Assembly (NCBI GenBank): GCA_963680875.1
Contig: OY804585.1
Coordinates: 27,952,186 to 28,016,185 of the forward strand
Length of the DNA: 64,000 nt
Direction of reading: 5' to 3'
Source of the DNA: Bathymodiolus brooksi
Taxonomy: Eukaryota > Mollusca > Bivalvia > Mytilida > Modiolidae
Shown here: piece by piece, positions 11,470 through 23,310 of the stretch
How positions within the stretch are numbered: the stretch's first letter is position 1
How the letters are laid out: the number at the start of each line of letters is the position of its first letter
The notes under the pieces: model-generated
Seen by the model: only the letters and a program-made list of their open reading frames with translations
What the model was told of the DNA's origin: nothing
Databases searched by the model: none
Translations under genes and position numbers: made by a program

Positions 11470-12340
11470 GGTTAAGTCACCCTTGAAACTGTCGTGTATA
11501 AAACTTGGGTGTTAAACATGCGATTGTCATTGCTACTGTGAAATTCCGCTATGCCAAGATTGGACTCGGTAATACGTATCAACGTCATCTGCCGTGTTGT
11601 CTGAAAACTGAAGTCACCCGGCAATTCAACGCTTAAGGAGAATTTCCGATCAGACAGTCCGAAGCAGTCTTCGCCAAGGCGGAATTCGGCCAAGAAGACA
11701 TTATGTGGGACCAGTTTCCACCCCGGTACACAGATTGGTTTCATACATTGAGAATCTGGACTTTGAGGAACTGGCACTGAATTTGGTTCAGCGATGAGTC
11801 ACGTTTTCTTCTCCAAAGATGTGATGGATGAACCCGCGTGTGCAGCCGTTGAAATCACCTTTCGCCCCTGCCTGCGTACAGGAAGGTGGATGATATGGCG
11901 ATGGAAGCGCTATCGTGTGGGCAGAAATATTCAACAACCACAAAACAAACTTAGTGCGTGTCCAAGGCAATTTAACAGGTCAACGCTATAGAGACGATAT
12001 TGTACAGCAACATATACTCAATGTTATTGACCGACAAAGGGAAATATTTTAGCGCGGCTCCATGGATTTCCTAACTCAAAACAACATTAATGTATTGTCA
12101 TGGTCCTCAATGTCGCCGAATTTGAACCCCAAATCTTTGGAATGAACTTCATAGACGCGTCCACCAACGCCAACCACCATCTCAATCATTGGACCAGCTA
12201 GGTCAAGCTTTCCAACATGAATGGCAAAGGATACCACAGGTTAGAATACAACATTTGATTCGATCCAAACCAAAGAAATGCAGAACAGTGTTAGCCGTAC
12301 ATGGTGGTCACAATTGATACTGACTTTAACGTCATCAGAA
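11470..12340 (+). pseudogene. Tc1/mariner-like transposase relic
   Basis: Reading all three plus frames gives colinear Tc1-transposase pieces. These are a catalytic-core region around 11,780-11,800, then 'NLVRVQGNLTGQRYRDDIV' (about 11,950-12,005) and 'QHILNVIDRQREIF'. After that come 'MDFLTQNNINVLSW' and 'MSPNLNP' (about 12,060-12,130), and a C-terminal piece near 12,200-12,320 ending in a 'VHGGHN'-like box. The DD34E-type region around 'MSPNLNP' is typical. Stops and frameshifts are frequent, and the usual QDNARPH segment is missing. The relic is absent from copy B, so it inserted in copy A after duplication or was deleted from B. I could not find clear terminal inverted repeats. Confidence 0.78.
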
Positions 12341-12739
12341 ATTTACCCAGTTTATCGTATGTGACTGGTTTTTTTTACATTTATGTTCAGTATCCTGTAT
12401 GACATTCGTGTTTGAAAATTTAGCTCAATATATTAAAACATACTAGACAAAAATCGATAAAACAGAATAAAATTTTGAAAAAACCATTAGGCCCTTTTTT
12501 TTCAAAGTATATTTGTGTCAAAAGTGTAACATTGGATAGCCTATCATATTCATTTACATCGATGATATCAATTTTACTAATGGATATTATCTTGATTACT
12601 TTAGCGTATTCTTAATGTTCGTTTGTGGTATTTATTAATTGGGAACCAGTCGGTAATTTTGCCTACCCTAGATTTTAGGTTAGAAGTGGATTGGAAATAT
12701 ATACATACACTGCTGAAATAATTCTAACATCTAAAATTG

Positions 12740-12962
12740 AGAGGTTATGGTGTTTAACGCCACTTTCACCAATATTGCAGTTATATCGTGGCGGTCAGTT
12801 TAATTAGTATTGGAAACCGGAGGATCCGGAGAAAACCACCGACCTGCCGCAAGCCACTGACAAACTTTATAACACAATGTTGTATCGAGTACACCTCGTC
12901 TGAATGGGGTTCGAACTCATAACGTTAACGGTCATAAGCGCTGATTGCATAGGTAGTTATTT
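12740..12962 (-). repeat. SINE-A copy, reverse orientation
   Basis: Shows 'gtttaacgccactttcacca', 'gagaaaaccaccgacctgcc', 'ttgtatcgagtacacctcg' and a B-box complement 'ggggttcgaactcat'. Confidence 0.8.
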
Positions 12963-14019
12963 TTTATACAAATATCCAAAAAAAGGATTTTTAAATTTAT
13001 ATTTGTTTTACTTAATTTGGATACAAAGCAAACACATGAGCCACGAACACTCTATCAACAAGCTATATAGGTAAAAAGCATGTGTACGCATTAAACGAGT
13101 TAAAAGTGACAGTTATCTAACCTACGGCCAATCATATAAAACATGGAATTATACGTAGATACCCCTCCGCCCCCAAATACTAATTAACTCATTTGTTTTA
13201 TGAAAATGTAACATGCGATGCGAATATCAAGAAAAAAATAGGACGATATACAAATTGTTAACAATGTATTGCAGTTGACCTGATATTAAAACATAACCAA
13301 AAGGGCTCGATGTTGGGAAGAGTCAGATACATTATTTATTCAACTAACGTGATCCGTCTCCGTGACGTCACATCAAGAGGTGTCATGGCCGCTTACACTA
13401 CGACAGGAAATTCCAAATATTCATATTTTTAATTAGGTATATTAATGTTAATAAAAGTGTTTTTGTTTAATAATTAGTTATTTACGAATACAAAGTTAGA
13501 ATGTATTGAATTATGACAATTGTTCAACTGACTGGAGTTTTCCTTTAATAAATTACATTAAATAAATAAGGTGCTTTAGGACATCCCATATAACACTGTG
13601 ACGGTTTTTTTCAAATTTATATCCTGTTATTTATTCGATATTATTCAAGGGTTATATTCTGTTTCTATATTTGAAGAAATAAGGTGCACAAAGGGGTACT
13701 CAAGCAGTGCGTTTAGTTAGATACGATACATATTTTAGCCTCTGGAAATGTTTTAGTGTTCCGTTAAGAATTGTCCAGTTATGAAAGTTTATTTTCATTA
13801 ATAATTATTATTTTTGCAACTACATATCAATGAGAGTGGTGTGCAGACGTACACACTTAACTGTTCTTAAATTTGAAGAATATTTTGGGGGGAAACATGT
13901 CGTATTGTTTTCTCTCATTGCAAATGCAACGTGTATATTCTTAAAAATCTACCTGTATAAACACATCCTGTTTGGGGTTCACTTAAACTTTTATATGCAG
14001 ATATTTAATTGCAAAAATT
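12963..14019. other. Intron 1 of copy A: no gene seen
   Basis: A+T-rich sequence. The part after about 13,680 aligns to copy B near 54,200-54,310 and again past 55,010, with a copy-B-only insert between. The ORF at 13,830-14,084 has no family likeness and is not conserved as a frame in copy B. Confidence 0.6.
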
Positions 14020-14160
14020 TCTACAGTCTCCACGGTGTAATGATTAACGACGTACTGGCCTCGATTAAGTGCGGTATGTCGTAGTTCGTTTGGTGGTCGG
14101 GTCAAACAATAGTTGATAGCAATATGAGTACCGACTCTCTTCAAATAGCAAGTACTTACT
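14020..14160 (+). repeat. SINE-B fragment
   Basis: Begins 'ctccacggtgtaatgattaa' and includes 'gtagttcgtttggtggtcgg'. The paralogous copy at 55,480-55,770 is longer and retains the 'gcttctccgttaagcacaca' middle and the terminal block. Here a deletion joins the head to the following sequence. Confidence 0.6.
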
Positions 14161-14349
14161 CACTTACTGAATGATATTTTCTTACATAATTTGTTGCTCA
14201 TAAAGGACATATATTTTGACAAACATTAATATAAACAAAACAAATTACTATGAATATCCAATATCTGTGTCAAAAACCACGGATTTACTACGCTTGTCGT
14301 AAACACTTTCCGGTAATTTTCTCATTCATAACTTAGCACCGGGTTTGTA

Positions 14350-14600
14350 ACTAGAGTAACACGACGAGTCCCACTAGTGGAAGTGGAACTGCTCACCCAT
14401 CCGGAGCACCTGTGTTCATCCCCAGTTTTAGATGGGGTTCGTGTTACTCAATCTTTAGTTTTATGTGTAGTGTTTATTAGATCGTAGTTTGTCATTTTGT
14501 CCGTTTTCTTTTGGACATTGTGTTTGGCTGTCCCTCTTCGATTTACGGATTCTGATTTCCCCTTTGGTATCTTCAAACTCTTCTTTTATGAAATGTATGA
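14350..14600 (-). repeat. Family D copy, reverse orientation
   Basis: Runs 'gtaacacgacgagtcccact', 'ggggttcgtgttactcaatc', then 'ctgatttcccctttggtatc'. Orthologous to 55,980-56,220 in copy B. Downstream, 14,680-14,880 is a further duplicated noncoding block with a 'gaaatattgtggaagctaac' SINE-like tail. Confidence 0.75.
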
Positions 14601-14889
14601 CAGTGCTGTTGGTATTAAAGGTTATATTAACAACAAATCTCTATCACACTCTATTAATACGATAAATAAAAGTTTGAAGATCAGAAGCCCGTGAGTTCGA
14701 TGAACCGCCATGGTGATTGAGACATGTTGGTGGTTTTCTCATTGTTCCTTGTTTTCTCCATCGATATCACTAAAGCCCACCACCACCATAATAACTGAAA
14801 TATTGTGGAAGCTAACGTTGGTAAATATTGAAAGAGGCTATTTTCTAGAACTCATGAACAGGTATCATATAGCTGAAAATTATTAATTT

Positions 14890-16058
14890 GGCGTAAAACA
14901 TGAATTACTTACTCACTCGAGCATTTAGAAACTGTTGATGCTCATAACTTTAGGAAATGATTTTGTAGACCCAATAGGAACTACTAATATGTCAAACTTC
15001 AAAACACAATTTACAAGAACAGAAGAATGAACCGGATGGCATTATAGGTAATAGCTAGGGAAAGCCATAAATTTGTGGCGGTTTTAACTCAAAAGACAGC
15101 GTAATTTCAGTCAAATAACAACAATAAAACACTGAAAGTACAAAAGCAGGATCAGCGAATGCTGGTGGTTAAACCGGGACCGGGGTATAAATAGGTGTGG
15201 ACAGAGCAAACATTCTGATTGTCCATTATTTTGACAACGGTTATCTCGAGGAGGAAAAATCAATGATACCTAGTTTCACAGTTACTTTTGGAGCAAAATA
15301 TTAAAAATAATATTCTTTATCAGTCAAAAAAAATGGAAAAATCATTTCGAAAATTCAAATTTCTGAGGTATATACGTGACCTTTAGGTCATGTGACATAC
15401 AGTTCCATAAATATGCTGTTCATATCAACGGGGATTTTTGTTTCTCATTCTATTGATAACACAATGCCCTGAGTGATCTGATGATAAGCTCCGCCCACAA
15501 ATTGTGTCGGTATGCACTACCGCAAATGCCGGTTTAGTTGACCACTGGATAAACAGGTAGACAAAATGTAATTATTATCAACACAAAGTTTCTCTTAACT
15601 CTGACATTGGTGTTCGTAGTCAATTGTGGCTCTCTTGATTAGGTGCTTTGATTTGCTTACCTCCAAAGACTTCTAAGGTATTTGACTTTTCAATCTTTCG
15701 ACATTAGGCGTACATGATGAACGTTATTCCAGAAAAGAAAATCTACAAAATTGTAATCAGAATCTTTTGGTTGTACACGTTTACCTCTGTATCATTGGGT
15801 TTTTTTTCGGGATGGACATTCTGGATTGATTCGACCTTTCGACCTTAACCGCCGAATCATAGACAGTTAATATTAATGTGTTGCAAATTGTGTAACGGAA
15901 AACTGAAAGTAATCGCGAATGTACAAATATTTTCAGACATAGATCGTCACATTTTACATCAGCTGCATTAACCTGTTAACGGTATAATGTACACTCTGTG
16001 GGTTATAGACCATTACTCTAATTAGCGGATAAGCTGAATTACCTAACAAGTCATAAAA
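14890..16058. other. Noncoding intron sequence with a family E fragment
   Basis: Aligned to about 56,540-57,465 of copy B. A family E fragment lies at 15,640-15,770. No ORF of interest. Confidence 0.6.
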
Positions 16059-16059
16059 G

Positions 16060-16270
16060 CCTATCACCAATACGGCGTGGGTTCGCGCCCGGCTTTGTAA
16101 ATTACAAAAAAGGGTGCACTCGACTTGCAGCCGCAAGTGATAAAGTTTACCAGTTGCTTGCCCATGGTCGGTGGTTCTCTCCGGGTACTCCGGCTTCTTC
16201 CACCACTAAGACTGATCGCTATGATATAGTTGAAATATTGCTAGAAGTGGTGTTAAAACACCAAAAATCA
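16060..16270 (+). repeat. SINE-A copy adjoining exon 2 of copy A
   Basis: Contains 'gtgggttcgcgcccggcttt' (B-box-like), 'cgggtactccggcttcttcc' and tail 'gatatagttgaaatattgct'. Shared with 57,465-57,662, so it predates the duplication. It ends about 90 bases before the exon 2 acceptor. Confidence 0.75.
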
Positions 16271-16358
16271 ATCAAATCTAGCTAGCGTTACAGGCTCCTC
16301 GGAGCCTCCTGTAGTTTAATTATTTAGAGGTCAAGTGCAATAATTTCTATTGTTACAG

Positions 16359-16639
16359 GAAAAGAAAACAAAGCGGCTGCAGCTGAGAAATTGGCAATGG
16401 AAAATCCGCCTCCGTATTCACCACCATCCCAGCAGCCATTGCAGCAATAGCCGACTCCACAACGAGAACATGTACAACAGTTCGTACAACATAATCCACA
16501 GGGATTCGTTCTGCAACAACAACCATATCAGCCACAAACTGCAGGATTTAGTGATATTTCAGGTGGATATGGTTACAACCAGACAATGCCACAATAAATG
16601 CCACCACGGCAAATGACATCCACCGAGAGCACTGTAATT
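16359..16639 (+). pseudogene. Copy A CD225 gene, exon 2 with two premature stops
   Basis: Acceptor 'ttgttacag' before 16,359 and donor 'gtacgt' at 16,640. Read in the phase set by exon 1, it keeps the '[11 protein letters not shown]' segment, then hits TAG at 16,448-16,450. It continues with the same Gln/Pro-rich sequence as copy B before a TAA at 16,595-16,597. Both stops are point changes in a frame that is otherwise not shifted, which suggests fairly recent decay. Confidence 0.85.
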
Positions 16640-18709
16640 GTACGTACTAAAATTAAATTTCTCAAAAGAAATCCCGGGGGATACAGAAATATGCCATAGT
16701 ATCTCTGCTGCTGCTTGTGTGAGACGAACCTTATACACAAAAATGACTACTTCGTCCGTGGATAATGTTCGTTCCTTGCATGTTTTTCTGAATTGTCTAT
16801 TATTGATCGCTCCTTCGGTTTTCTCTAACGTTTATTATTGACAGCTTACTGCTACTCTTAATGAGAAATATATTGCTTGTAGTGGTGTTTGGTGACCATC
16901 TACAAGGCAAAGATTTGTCGACTCTATCGACAAATCCTCCCTTTTCCTATGGTAATATACATGTTTGTTGATTCAAGTGCCACATTTGTACTTTCATGAA
17001 TAAACGATAGAGAGAAAAGATAAAGGGCAATCAAGAATGGACAATCCAGAGAAAATTGCAACATTGGGTACACAAGACACAGGACGAAGAAAAACAAAAG
17101 AAAAATCACAACACAGAACAACAGCAAAATGTTGGACATCACTCTATGCAAAAATAAACAAATAACACAATAAGACGAGTTTGAAGACACCAAAGGGGTA
17201 ATAAGAATTTATATAGCGAACAATAGACAACACAATGGCCAAGAGAAAAAAGTATTAAAGGACAAACAACGATCAACAAAACATACACATAAAACTAAAA
17301 CTCGAGTAACACGAACCCCACTAAAAACCGTGGGTGAACTCAGATGTTTCGGAAGGGTACGCTGTTCCTGCTCCACCAGTGGCACCCATAGTATTAATAT
17401 AGATACAAACCAGGTAATAACTCACATAGTAGAAAAGAGCCGGAAAGTGATAACGGCAACTGGAACATATCCGTGGTCTTTTGTGACACAGATATTCCAT
17501 TAGACATAAACCCTACTACAAACAACAGGCCTCGGGTGGCTCAATGAGGTAGGTAGTTAGATGTTTTGTTAGATACAAGCCTATCACCAATACGGCGTGG
17601 ATTCGCGCCCGGCTTTGCAAAATACAAAAAGGGTGCACTCGACTCGCAGCCGCAAGTGATAAAGTTTACCAGTTGCTTGCCCATGGTTGGTGGTACTCTC
17701 CGGGTACTCCGGCTTCTTTCATTACTGAAATTTGTCGTGATGATATAGCTGAAATATTGTTGAAAGTGGCGTTAAGCACACAAAAATCAAATCAAATCAA
17801 ATCTCCTGCAAACAACTGCTTGTTCTCGTCATGAATAACGATGATGTACTGTTAATGTGATGTTAAACAACAATGCACACTAAAACTTAGCATTAATTGA
17901 ATTTCTTATTTGTTAAAAACAGTTAATCAGTTGATAAATCCATCTCTATATATATATATTGAAGAAAAGTTAAAAGATATCAAATGGGTAATAAGAAGCC
18001 GTACATCAAAGGACAGAATACAATGACGAAAAGGGCAAACAATGATCTACAAAACAAAAGATTGAGCAACACGAACCCCACTAAAATTCGGGATGGAACT
18101 CATGTTCTCCTGTAGGGAAATATATGGATTAGAGTATCAACAATATTTCAGTTATACCGTGTCGGTCAATGTTAAAAGTGGAGGAAACCGAAGTATGCTG
18201 TGAAAATCGCCGACCTGTCGCAAGTCACTGACATACTTTATTACATAAATTAGATATCTACGTCTAGTGTATCTAAGGAAGGAATCATCTTCATGAGGTT
18301 CACTCAAGATCGACAAATTTAAAAGCCAAATAATGTAAAAGTCTTTGTGAGCAAGAACAGAAAAGGTCGTAAACATGACAGCAAAAATAGGCAAAGATCA
18401 CCTGTGCCTGAGACAAAGGTCACCTATGCCTGAGGGTGGATAATCATAGTTTTAGCAATCATTACTTCAGCTAGGCTACTGGGTGGGTAATACACTCGAG
18501 TGCTAATAGTCCACTAGCAGAGAGATTTCGACCCAGTGTTAATAATAAAAACTTTGATTTCTGCTTAAATGCTCACGACACATCACTGAAAAAACCTTCA
18601 TTAGACTATTGAAAAATAGCTTGCAAAACCATTAAGATCAATAGCATTTGTCGTTGTAACTACAGTATATTAGGTATCAGCTATTATACTGCACTATTTT
18701 TTTCTGCAG
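16640..18709. other. Intron 2 of copy A: D/D2 repeats and SINE-A copies
   Basis: Holds D2 (about 17,000-17,160, with a diverged piece near 16,700-16,850), family D (17,190-17,400 and 17,960-18,110), SINE-A (+) 17,527-17,787, truncated SINE-A (-) 18,137-18,245, and an E fragment 18,240-18,345. Copy B intron 2 has matching D, SINE-A(-) and E pieces but lacks the SINE-A at 17,527-17,787. Confidence 0.7.
17527..17787 (+). repeat. SINE-A, fairly complete, copy A only
   Basis: The head has an A-box-like 'gtggctcaatgaggtaggta', the B-box-like motif is 'gtggattcgcgcccggcttt', and the tail is 'gatatagctgaaatattgtt'. Copy B goes directly from 'caaacaactgg' near 58,935 to the flanking 'cttgttctcgtcatgaataa', so this is an insertion in A, with 'acaaacaac' sequence on both sides as a candidate target duplication. 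Confidence 0.7.
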
Positions 18710-18844
18710 GTAAACCAACCACAGTTTGCACCTGAGATGGTGGTAAATAATGAGGCTCCTTATAATTACATGCTTCCTGCTATTTTGTCGTGCTTATGCT
18801 GTTGTTGGCCGCATGGATTAGCGGCCATCGTAGCTGCATCAAAC
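18710..18844 (+). pseudogene. Copy A CD225 gene, exon 3 (first membrane segment)
   Basis: Acceptor 'tttttctgcag', donor 'gttagt', 45 codons, open. Encodes a hydrophilic lead, then 'NYMLPAILSCLCCCWPHG' and 'LAAIVAAS', a cysteine-rich membrane segment matching copy B exon 3. Confidence 0.82.
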
Positions 18845-19243
18845 GTTAGTATACATATGTATTAACACGTCTGTTTTCAGAATATATGCTGACATTCATG
18901 GTAAAAGAACCAATGCAAATTTGTGTAACAAACTAAATAAATCCGTATTATATATATATATATATCTATATATATACATATATATATACGTCTGAAAATT
19001 AAACCAAACAGTGTTAGAATTAGATTTTAGAGCTGTCAAATATTTGTTCTTCCCTCGACGGGATTTGAACCCACACCATTGTTACACTGCAGCACCATTC
19101 GCTTAGCCTTACGTCCAGCGCCCTAGACCACTCCACTACATCCACTCCCTATAAATTTAGATGTGTGTGTGTATTATCGAAAAGCAGACTGGGTATACAT
19201 TGCAGTCTCCCAAAAACGATATACATATATATATATATATATA

Positions 19244-19468
19244 TATACGTCTGAAAATTAAACCAAACAGTGTTAGAATTAGATTTTATAGCTGTCAAAT
19301 TTTTGTTCTTCCCTCGACGGGATTTGAACCCACACCATTGTTACACTGCAGCGACTGGTGCTGGAGTGTAACAATGGTGTGGGTTCAAATCCCGTCGAGG
19401 GAAGAACAAAAATTTGACAGCTATAAAATCTAATTCTAACACTGTTTGGTTTAATTTTCAGACGTATA
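19244..19468. repeat. Near-perfect palindrome, about 108-bp arms
   Basis: Left arm 19,244-19,351, spacer 19,352-19,360 ('cgactggtg'), right arm 19,361-19,468. Almost every base pairs; one clear mismatch is next to the spacer. The arms are two SINE-C pieces fused head to head, each with the tRNA-like B-box. Confidence 0.9.
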
Positions 19469-19553
19469 TAATATTTAGTATTAACCTAGTATCCTTTAAA
19501 GTAACTTTGAGATCCAGTGGGACAGATATATTGTATGGTTGTCACTTGCTTCT

Positions 19554-19706
19554 AGACGTTTATATATATATATATATATATATAAACGTCTAAAATGTTA
19601 GCACAACGATATCAAAAAAAGATGTTAAAATGTAACAAAAACAACTATAAGTTGTTACATTTTAACATGTTTTTTTGATATCGTTGTGCGAACATTGTAG
19701 ACGTTT
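19554..19706. repeat. Second palindrome, about 54-bp arms, with a TA-centred palindrome beside it
   Basis: Left arm 19,584-19,637 and right arm 19,652-19,706, both containing 'caacgatatcaaaaaaa' or its complement, spacer about 14 bases. A separate palindrome 'agacgtttata'(TA)n'tataaacgtct' spans 19,554-19,591 and overlaps the left arm. Confidence 0.85.
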
Positions 19707-20065
19707 ATTTATCATTTTTGTTTGTTTGCACAGTATCGTTAACACTTGTTTCCGATCCGACATCTCGTAGGTTCATACGTTGGCTACTTTTTCAGACGTT
19801 TATATATATATATATTTATATATATATACGTCTGAAAATTAAACCAAACAGTGTTAGAATTAGATTTTTGAGCTGTCAAATGTTTATTTTTCCCTCGACA
19901 GGATTTGAACTCACACCATTGATACACTGCACCACCATTCGCTTAGCCTTACGTCCAGCGATCTAGACCACTCGACCACATCCACTCCCTATAAATTTAG
20001 ATGTTTGTGTGTATTATCGAAAAGCAGACTGGGTATACATTGCAGTCTCCCAAAAACGATAAAAA

Positions 20066-21964
20066 CATGGACGACATAAATAGAAATAATTAGGTTTCAC
20101 TGAATCAATAGCATAATACGGAAAAATAAATGTATTTTAGCCAAATTAAATACTGTGTTTATCCTCAAAACGGCTGTATGAACAAAACAATATTACAACA
20201 AATAATTCCTCACAAATACCAGATCGAATCAACGAACACCTATGTTCCACGACTGTGCCATAACAAACGTGAACATCACAATAAACAAAACGTTGAACCT
20301 TGAAAACTTTCGACGTAATGGGGCCACACCAAGGTTTTGCTTACATGTTGCTAACATTTAAATTATTGAAATTGTTTCACACACCCGTTGTTTTGTTATG
20401 TGATATATTAATGTTATATTTATAAAGTTTATGAAATTTACTATATATGAAATTGTGTTGATTTAGAAATTTAGTACAGGTATTTTCGTTCATGAGACAT
20501 CTCATACATGAAATATGACGTGGCACATAATTTGACGTCACTGTAGAAAGAATGTCAGAGGTACGGAAAGGGACATCTAGAAATAGGAAAATGAGAATAA
20601 GAGACACAAATATATATATTTAATACGGTTGGATTCTATATTTAATAAAAAAAATGGTTAAATCCATAATATATATGTTATTCAGCTATCCGACAGGGTA
20701 TATAATGCGACATTCCCGGCTTAGGATATATATTCCCTTTGGCTGCGGGGATTATGTCTGCTTTGTCCTTCACAACTGCCGTTATTCTATAGATATGTTA
20801 TTAGTTTAAAAAGTATAACTATTATTGTATTGATATACAGACGCACACATAATATTCAAATTCGGATGGATATTGGAGAATATGGGCGATGCTGCAAAAC
20901 AACATTAATGCGATAAATTAATACAAAAAACAAAAGATTGGCCACCACGAACTCTTACAAAACAGCGTGAGTTAGACCAAGTTCTTCGGAAGGGTAACTA
21001 TTTCCAGTTCCATTAATGGCTCCCGTCGCACAGTTCTTAATTCGAATGGCATTTCAGGAAGAAACAGGCATCTCAAGATCATATTGTAAAATATCCGCGA
21101 TATGCAACCTGGTTCACCGTTAAATGTGCAACATCCAGGAGTCAATTAGTTTTTAAAATGCTGACATACAGTTTGGATTGATATGTCTGGGTTGTACTAC
21201 AAGTACACATGTAGACCGATCTTCATTGTAATATAGAATGAAAACCAAAAAATACCACACTGTAAATCAGATATCAAAATCGTACAAAGGGCCAAAATGG
21301 ATACCCTGACACACAAATGCATAATCGTTCACTTTCCTGGCTTGATACAGGCACTTCTATAAAAAGTGGCGGGTTAGACTAGTTTTATGAGCCCAAACAT
21401 CCCATCTAAGGTACCGATCATTTAATTTAAAGGGGGGGGGGGGTTATGTTTTTTTGTTTCGTTCAGAGTTTTGTTTTCGGACAACACAAGAGTTAGAATA
21501 TTTTTATTTTTGTCGTGCAAAGTTAAATGGTCGTTCCCTAAGAGAAATATCTCTTTCTAAGATTCAAATCAGTGTGTTGGAATATTATAGGGCACACATC
21601 ATCGTCATCTCGTATAAAAGTAAGGTGTTCTATCCATTTAATAGCTGAGAAATTGCTCACTTGGTGATAAACAGCAATCATTTTAGAATATACAATACGT
21701 TGACGTAAATGAATTTTATTTTTTTTAATACATTTTATTAATTTATTTATTCTATTTTATTTTATTTTTTATTTATTTATCCTATTTATTTATTCATTTT
21801 ATTTTATTTTTTATTTATTCTATTTATTTATTCATTTTATTTTATTTTATTTTTTATTCATTTTATGTATTTATTAATTCATTTTATTTTTATTTTATTT
21901 TTTTCTGATTTATTTATTTATTTTATTTAATTCTATTTTATTTTGTTCTAATTTCCTATCACAG
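20066..21964. other. Intron 3 of copy A: dispersed repeats and A/T low-complexity
   Basis: A family D-like fragment lies near 20,930-21,060. A family F block ('cctggcttgatacaggcact') lies at about 21,240-21,410, present once here but twice in copy B. An ATTT-rich low-complexity run spans 21,710-21,955, just before the exon 4 acceptor. No gene. Confidence 0.65.
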
Positions 21965-22108
21965 TCACAAAATCAGGTATCAGAGATGAAATATGATGAA
22001 GCCAGGAGGTCAGCAAACACGGCAAGGTCTTTGATCATCGCTTCAGTCGGCTGTGGAATCGTAATTACAATCTTGGTAATTGCATTGAAAACTACAAACT
22101 CTTTTTAA
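21965..22108 (+). pseudogene. Copy A CD225 gene, exon 4 (second membrane segment)
   Basis: Acceptor 'tcctatcacag', 48 codons ending in TAA. Encodes 'MKYDEARRSANTARSLI' and a hydrophobic stretch, then a short polar tail 'LKTTNSF'. The C-terminus differs from copy B, which reads five codons further. Confidence 0.82.
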
Positions 22109-22292
22109 CAGTACATTGACAGCAAAACTTCAACAAAGTACATTGGGAATTATAGAAAAATTGAAATTAATGAAAATACCTTAGAATTTTTTTTTAATAT
22201 AAGATAAATGATGTACAATCATGTTTCGTTGAAGAAGGCACATATACCTGTAACTTCTTTTCATTGGTCTCTGTTCGTAAATATATACATTG

Positions 22293-22470
22293 TTAATTAC
22301 AGTCAAACCCGTCTAAACGGAACACTGAATAAACCGAAATCCTGTATAAACCGAACTTTTAATAAATCCCAAAGTAGGATTTCTTTCTTAATTTTGCCTG
22401 TATAAGCCGAACACCTGTCTATTCCAAACACAGAAGTTGTGTACGATTTAGACAGGATTAACTGTATATT
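22293..22470. mobile_element. MITE with CAGT-type terminal inverted repeats
   Basis: Left end 'tacagtcaaacccgtctaaa', right end 'tttagacaggattaactgta', which pair as inverted repeats with a few mismatches. The interior has 'aaccgaa'-rich short repeats. Shared with 62,897-63,072 in copy B, so it predates the duplication. The CAGT start fits Tc1/pogo-type non-autonomous elements. Confidence 0.7.
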
Positions 22471-23094
22471 AACTACTAATATCCGGTGGGTACATATTTT
22501 GTTTTTGTTTTTTTTATTATTCTATTATTATATATAGCTTCCCTTTTTCTTTTGTGCAGCGTACATATATAATCATGCTTACTTAACATCTGGGCGAGCC
22601 TACTATTCAAGACTTTACCTGAATGTAGTTAACTATGTTGGATTAATTTACTCTGATCTCAATAAACAGGTAAACAAAACATAAATCGATAATTAGAGAG
22701 TTTTAAAACCTAAACTTTATATTTTGAGCTGAAGATGTACAGTTCAGGGGTAGCTAAAGCCAAAGAACAAACAGCTTAACATAAATTTGATAACATTATT
22801 TTAGATATCTACGATTTTCTGCAAGGTTAATTTACCAGATGTAAATAATTCGCTTTAGTACTACAATATATTGTACAATTGTCATACTCATATATAATTA
22901 TTACTAATTAAAGAATTTTAATATAATGTTCACATTTTGTCATTAACAGTGTTTTTTTAATAGTTTACTTGATATTCTGTAGCGTAACTTAACGTTCGTA
23001 ACGTTCGATGAGAAAACATGAAACATTTCTTCTTAAAGGGAGATAATTCACAAATTATATCAGCATTTGTATCTCGTTTTCCTTTTGGTTAAAC

Positions 23095-23310
23095 TGTGGT
23101 GGTATGGTATTTAACGCCACTTTCAACAATATTTCAGCTATATCGTGCCTATTGGGGGAGAAAACCAGAGTACCCGGAGAAAACGACCGACCTGTCGCAA
23201 GTCACTGACAAACTTTATCACATAATGTTGTATCGAGTACACCTCTAAACGTTACTGGTGATGGACACTGATTGCATAGGTAGTAATATATCCAACTACC
23301 ATACCACGAC
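23095..23310 (-). repeat. SINE-A copy near the end of duplication copy A
   Basis: 'gtatttaacgccactttcaa', 'aaaacgaccgacctgtcgca', 'ttgtatcgagtacacctc'. Orthologous to 63,697-63,935. The copy here has lost about 40 bases in the middle. Confidence 0.78.

Larger units (their letters stand above)
18947..20065. repeat. Cluster of SINE-C copies joined by TA microsatellites
   Basis: Three SINE-C copies in or near 18,980-19,230, 19,244-19,468 (two heads in palindrome) and 19,830-20,060. Each has a tRNA-like region in reverse: the B-box complement 'cgggatttgaacccacac' and the A-box region 'gccctagaccact'. The 3' end reads 'ttttcagacgtatata' on the opposite strand. Copy B has only the 'ttttcagacgtatata' end plus a TA repeat at 60,355-60,434. 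Confidence 0.8.
10347..22108 (+). pseudogene. CD225/dispanin family gene, copy A (pseudogene)
   Basis: The exon structure mirrors the intact copy B gene: coding exon 1 10,347-10,356 (ATG GCG ACA G, donor gtatgt), exon 2 16,359-16,639, exon 3 18,710-18,844 and exon 4 21,965-22,108 ending in TAA. All splice phases agree. Exon 2 carries an in-frame TAG at 16,448-16,450 and an in-frame TAA at 16,595-16,597, at positions where copy B has a sense codon. Exons 3 and 4 stay open and keep the CD225 look ('YMLPAILSCLCCCWPHG', 'YDEARRSANTARSLI'), ending 'TTNSF'. A full-length protein is not possible from exon 2 as spliced. Introns hold a Tc1 relic, SINEs and a palindromic cluster. A short isoform skipping exon 2 would shift frame, so loss of function is the simplest reading. 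Confidence 0.82.

Noticed and set aside
16350..16616. ORF of 88 codons in another frame across copy A exon 2
   Set aside because: Out-of-frame shadow of the CD225 exon; the exon 2 frame is fixed by exon 1 phase and by copy B.
19300..19420. True tRNA genes
   Set aside because: The B-box and A-box-like motifs are in SINE-C heads, present in several diverged copies in a palindrome; no sound cloverleaf was derived.
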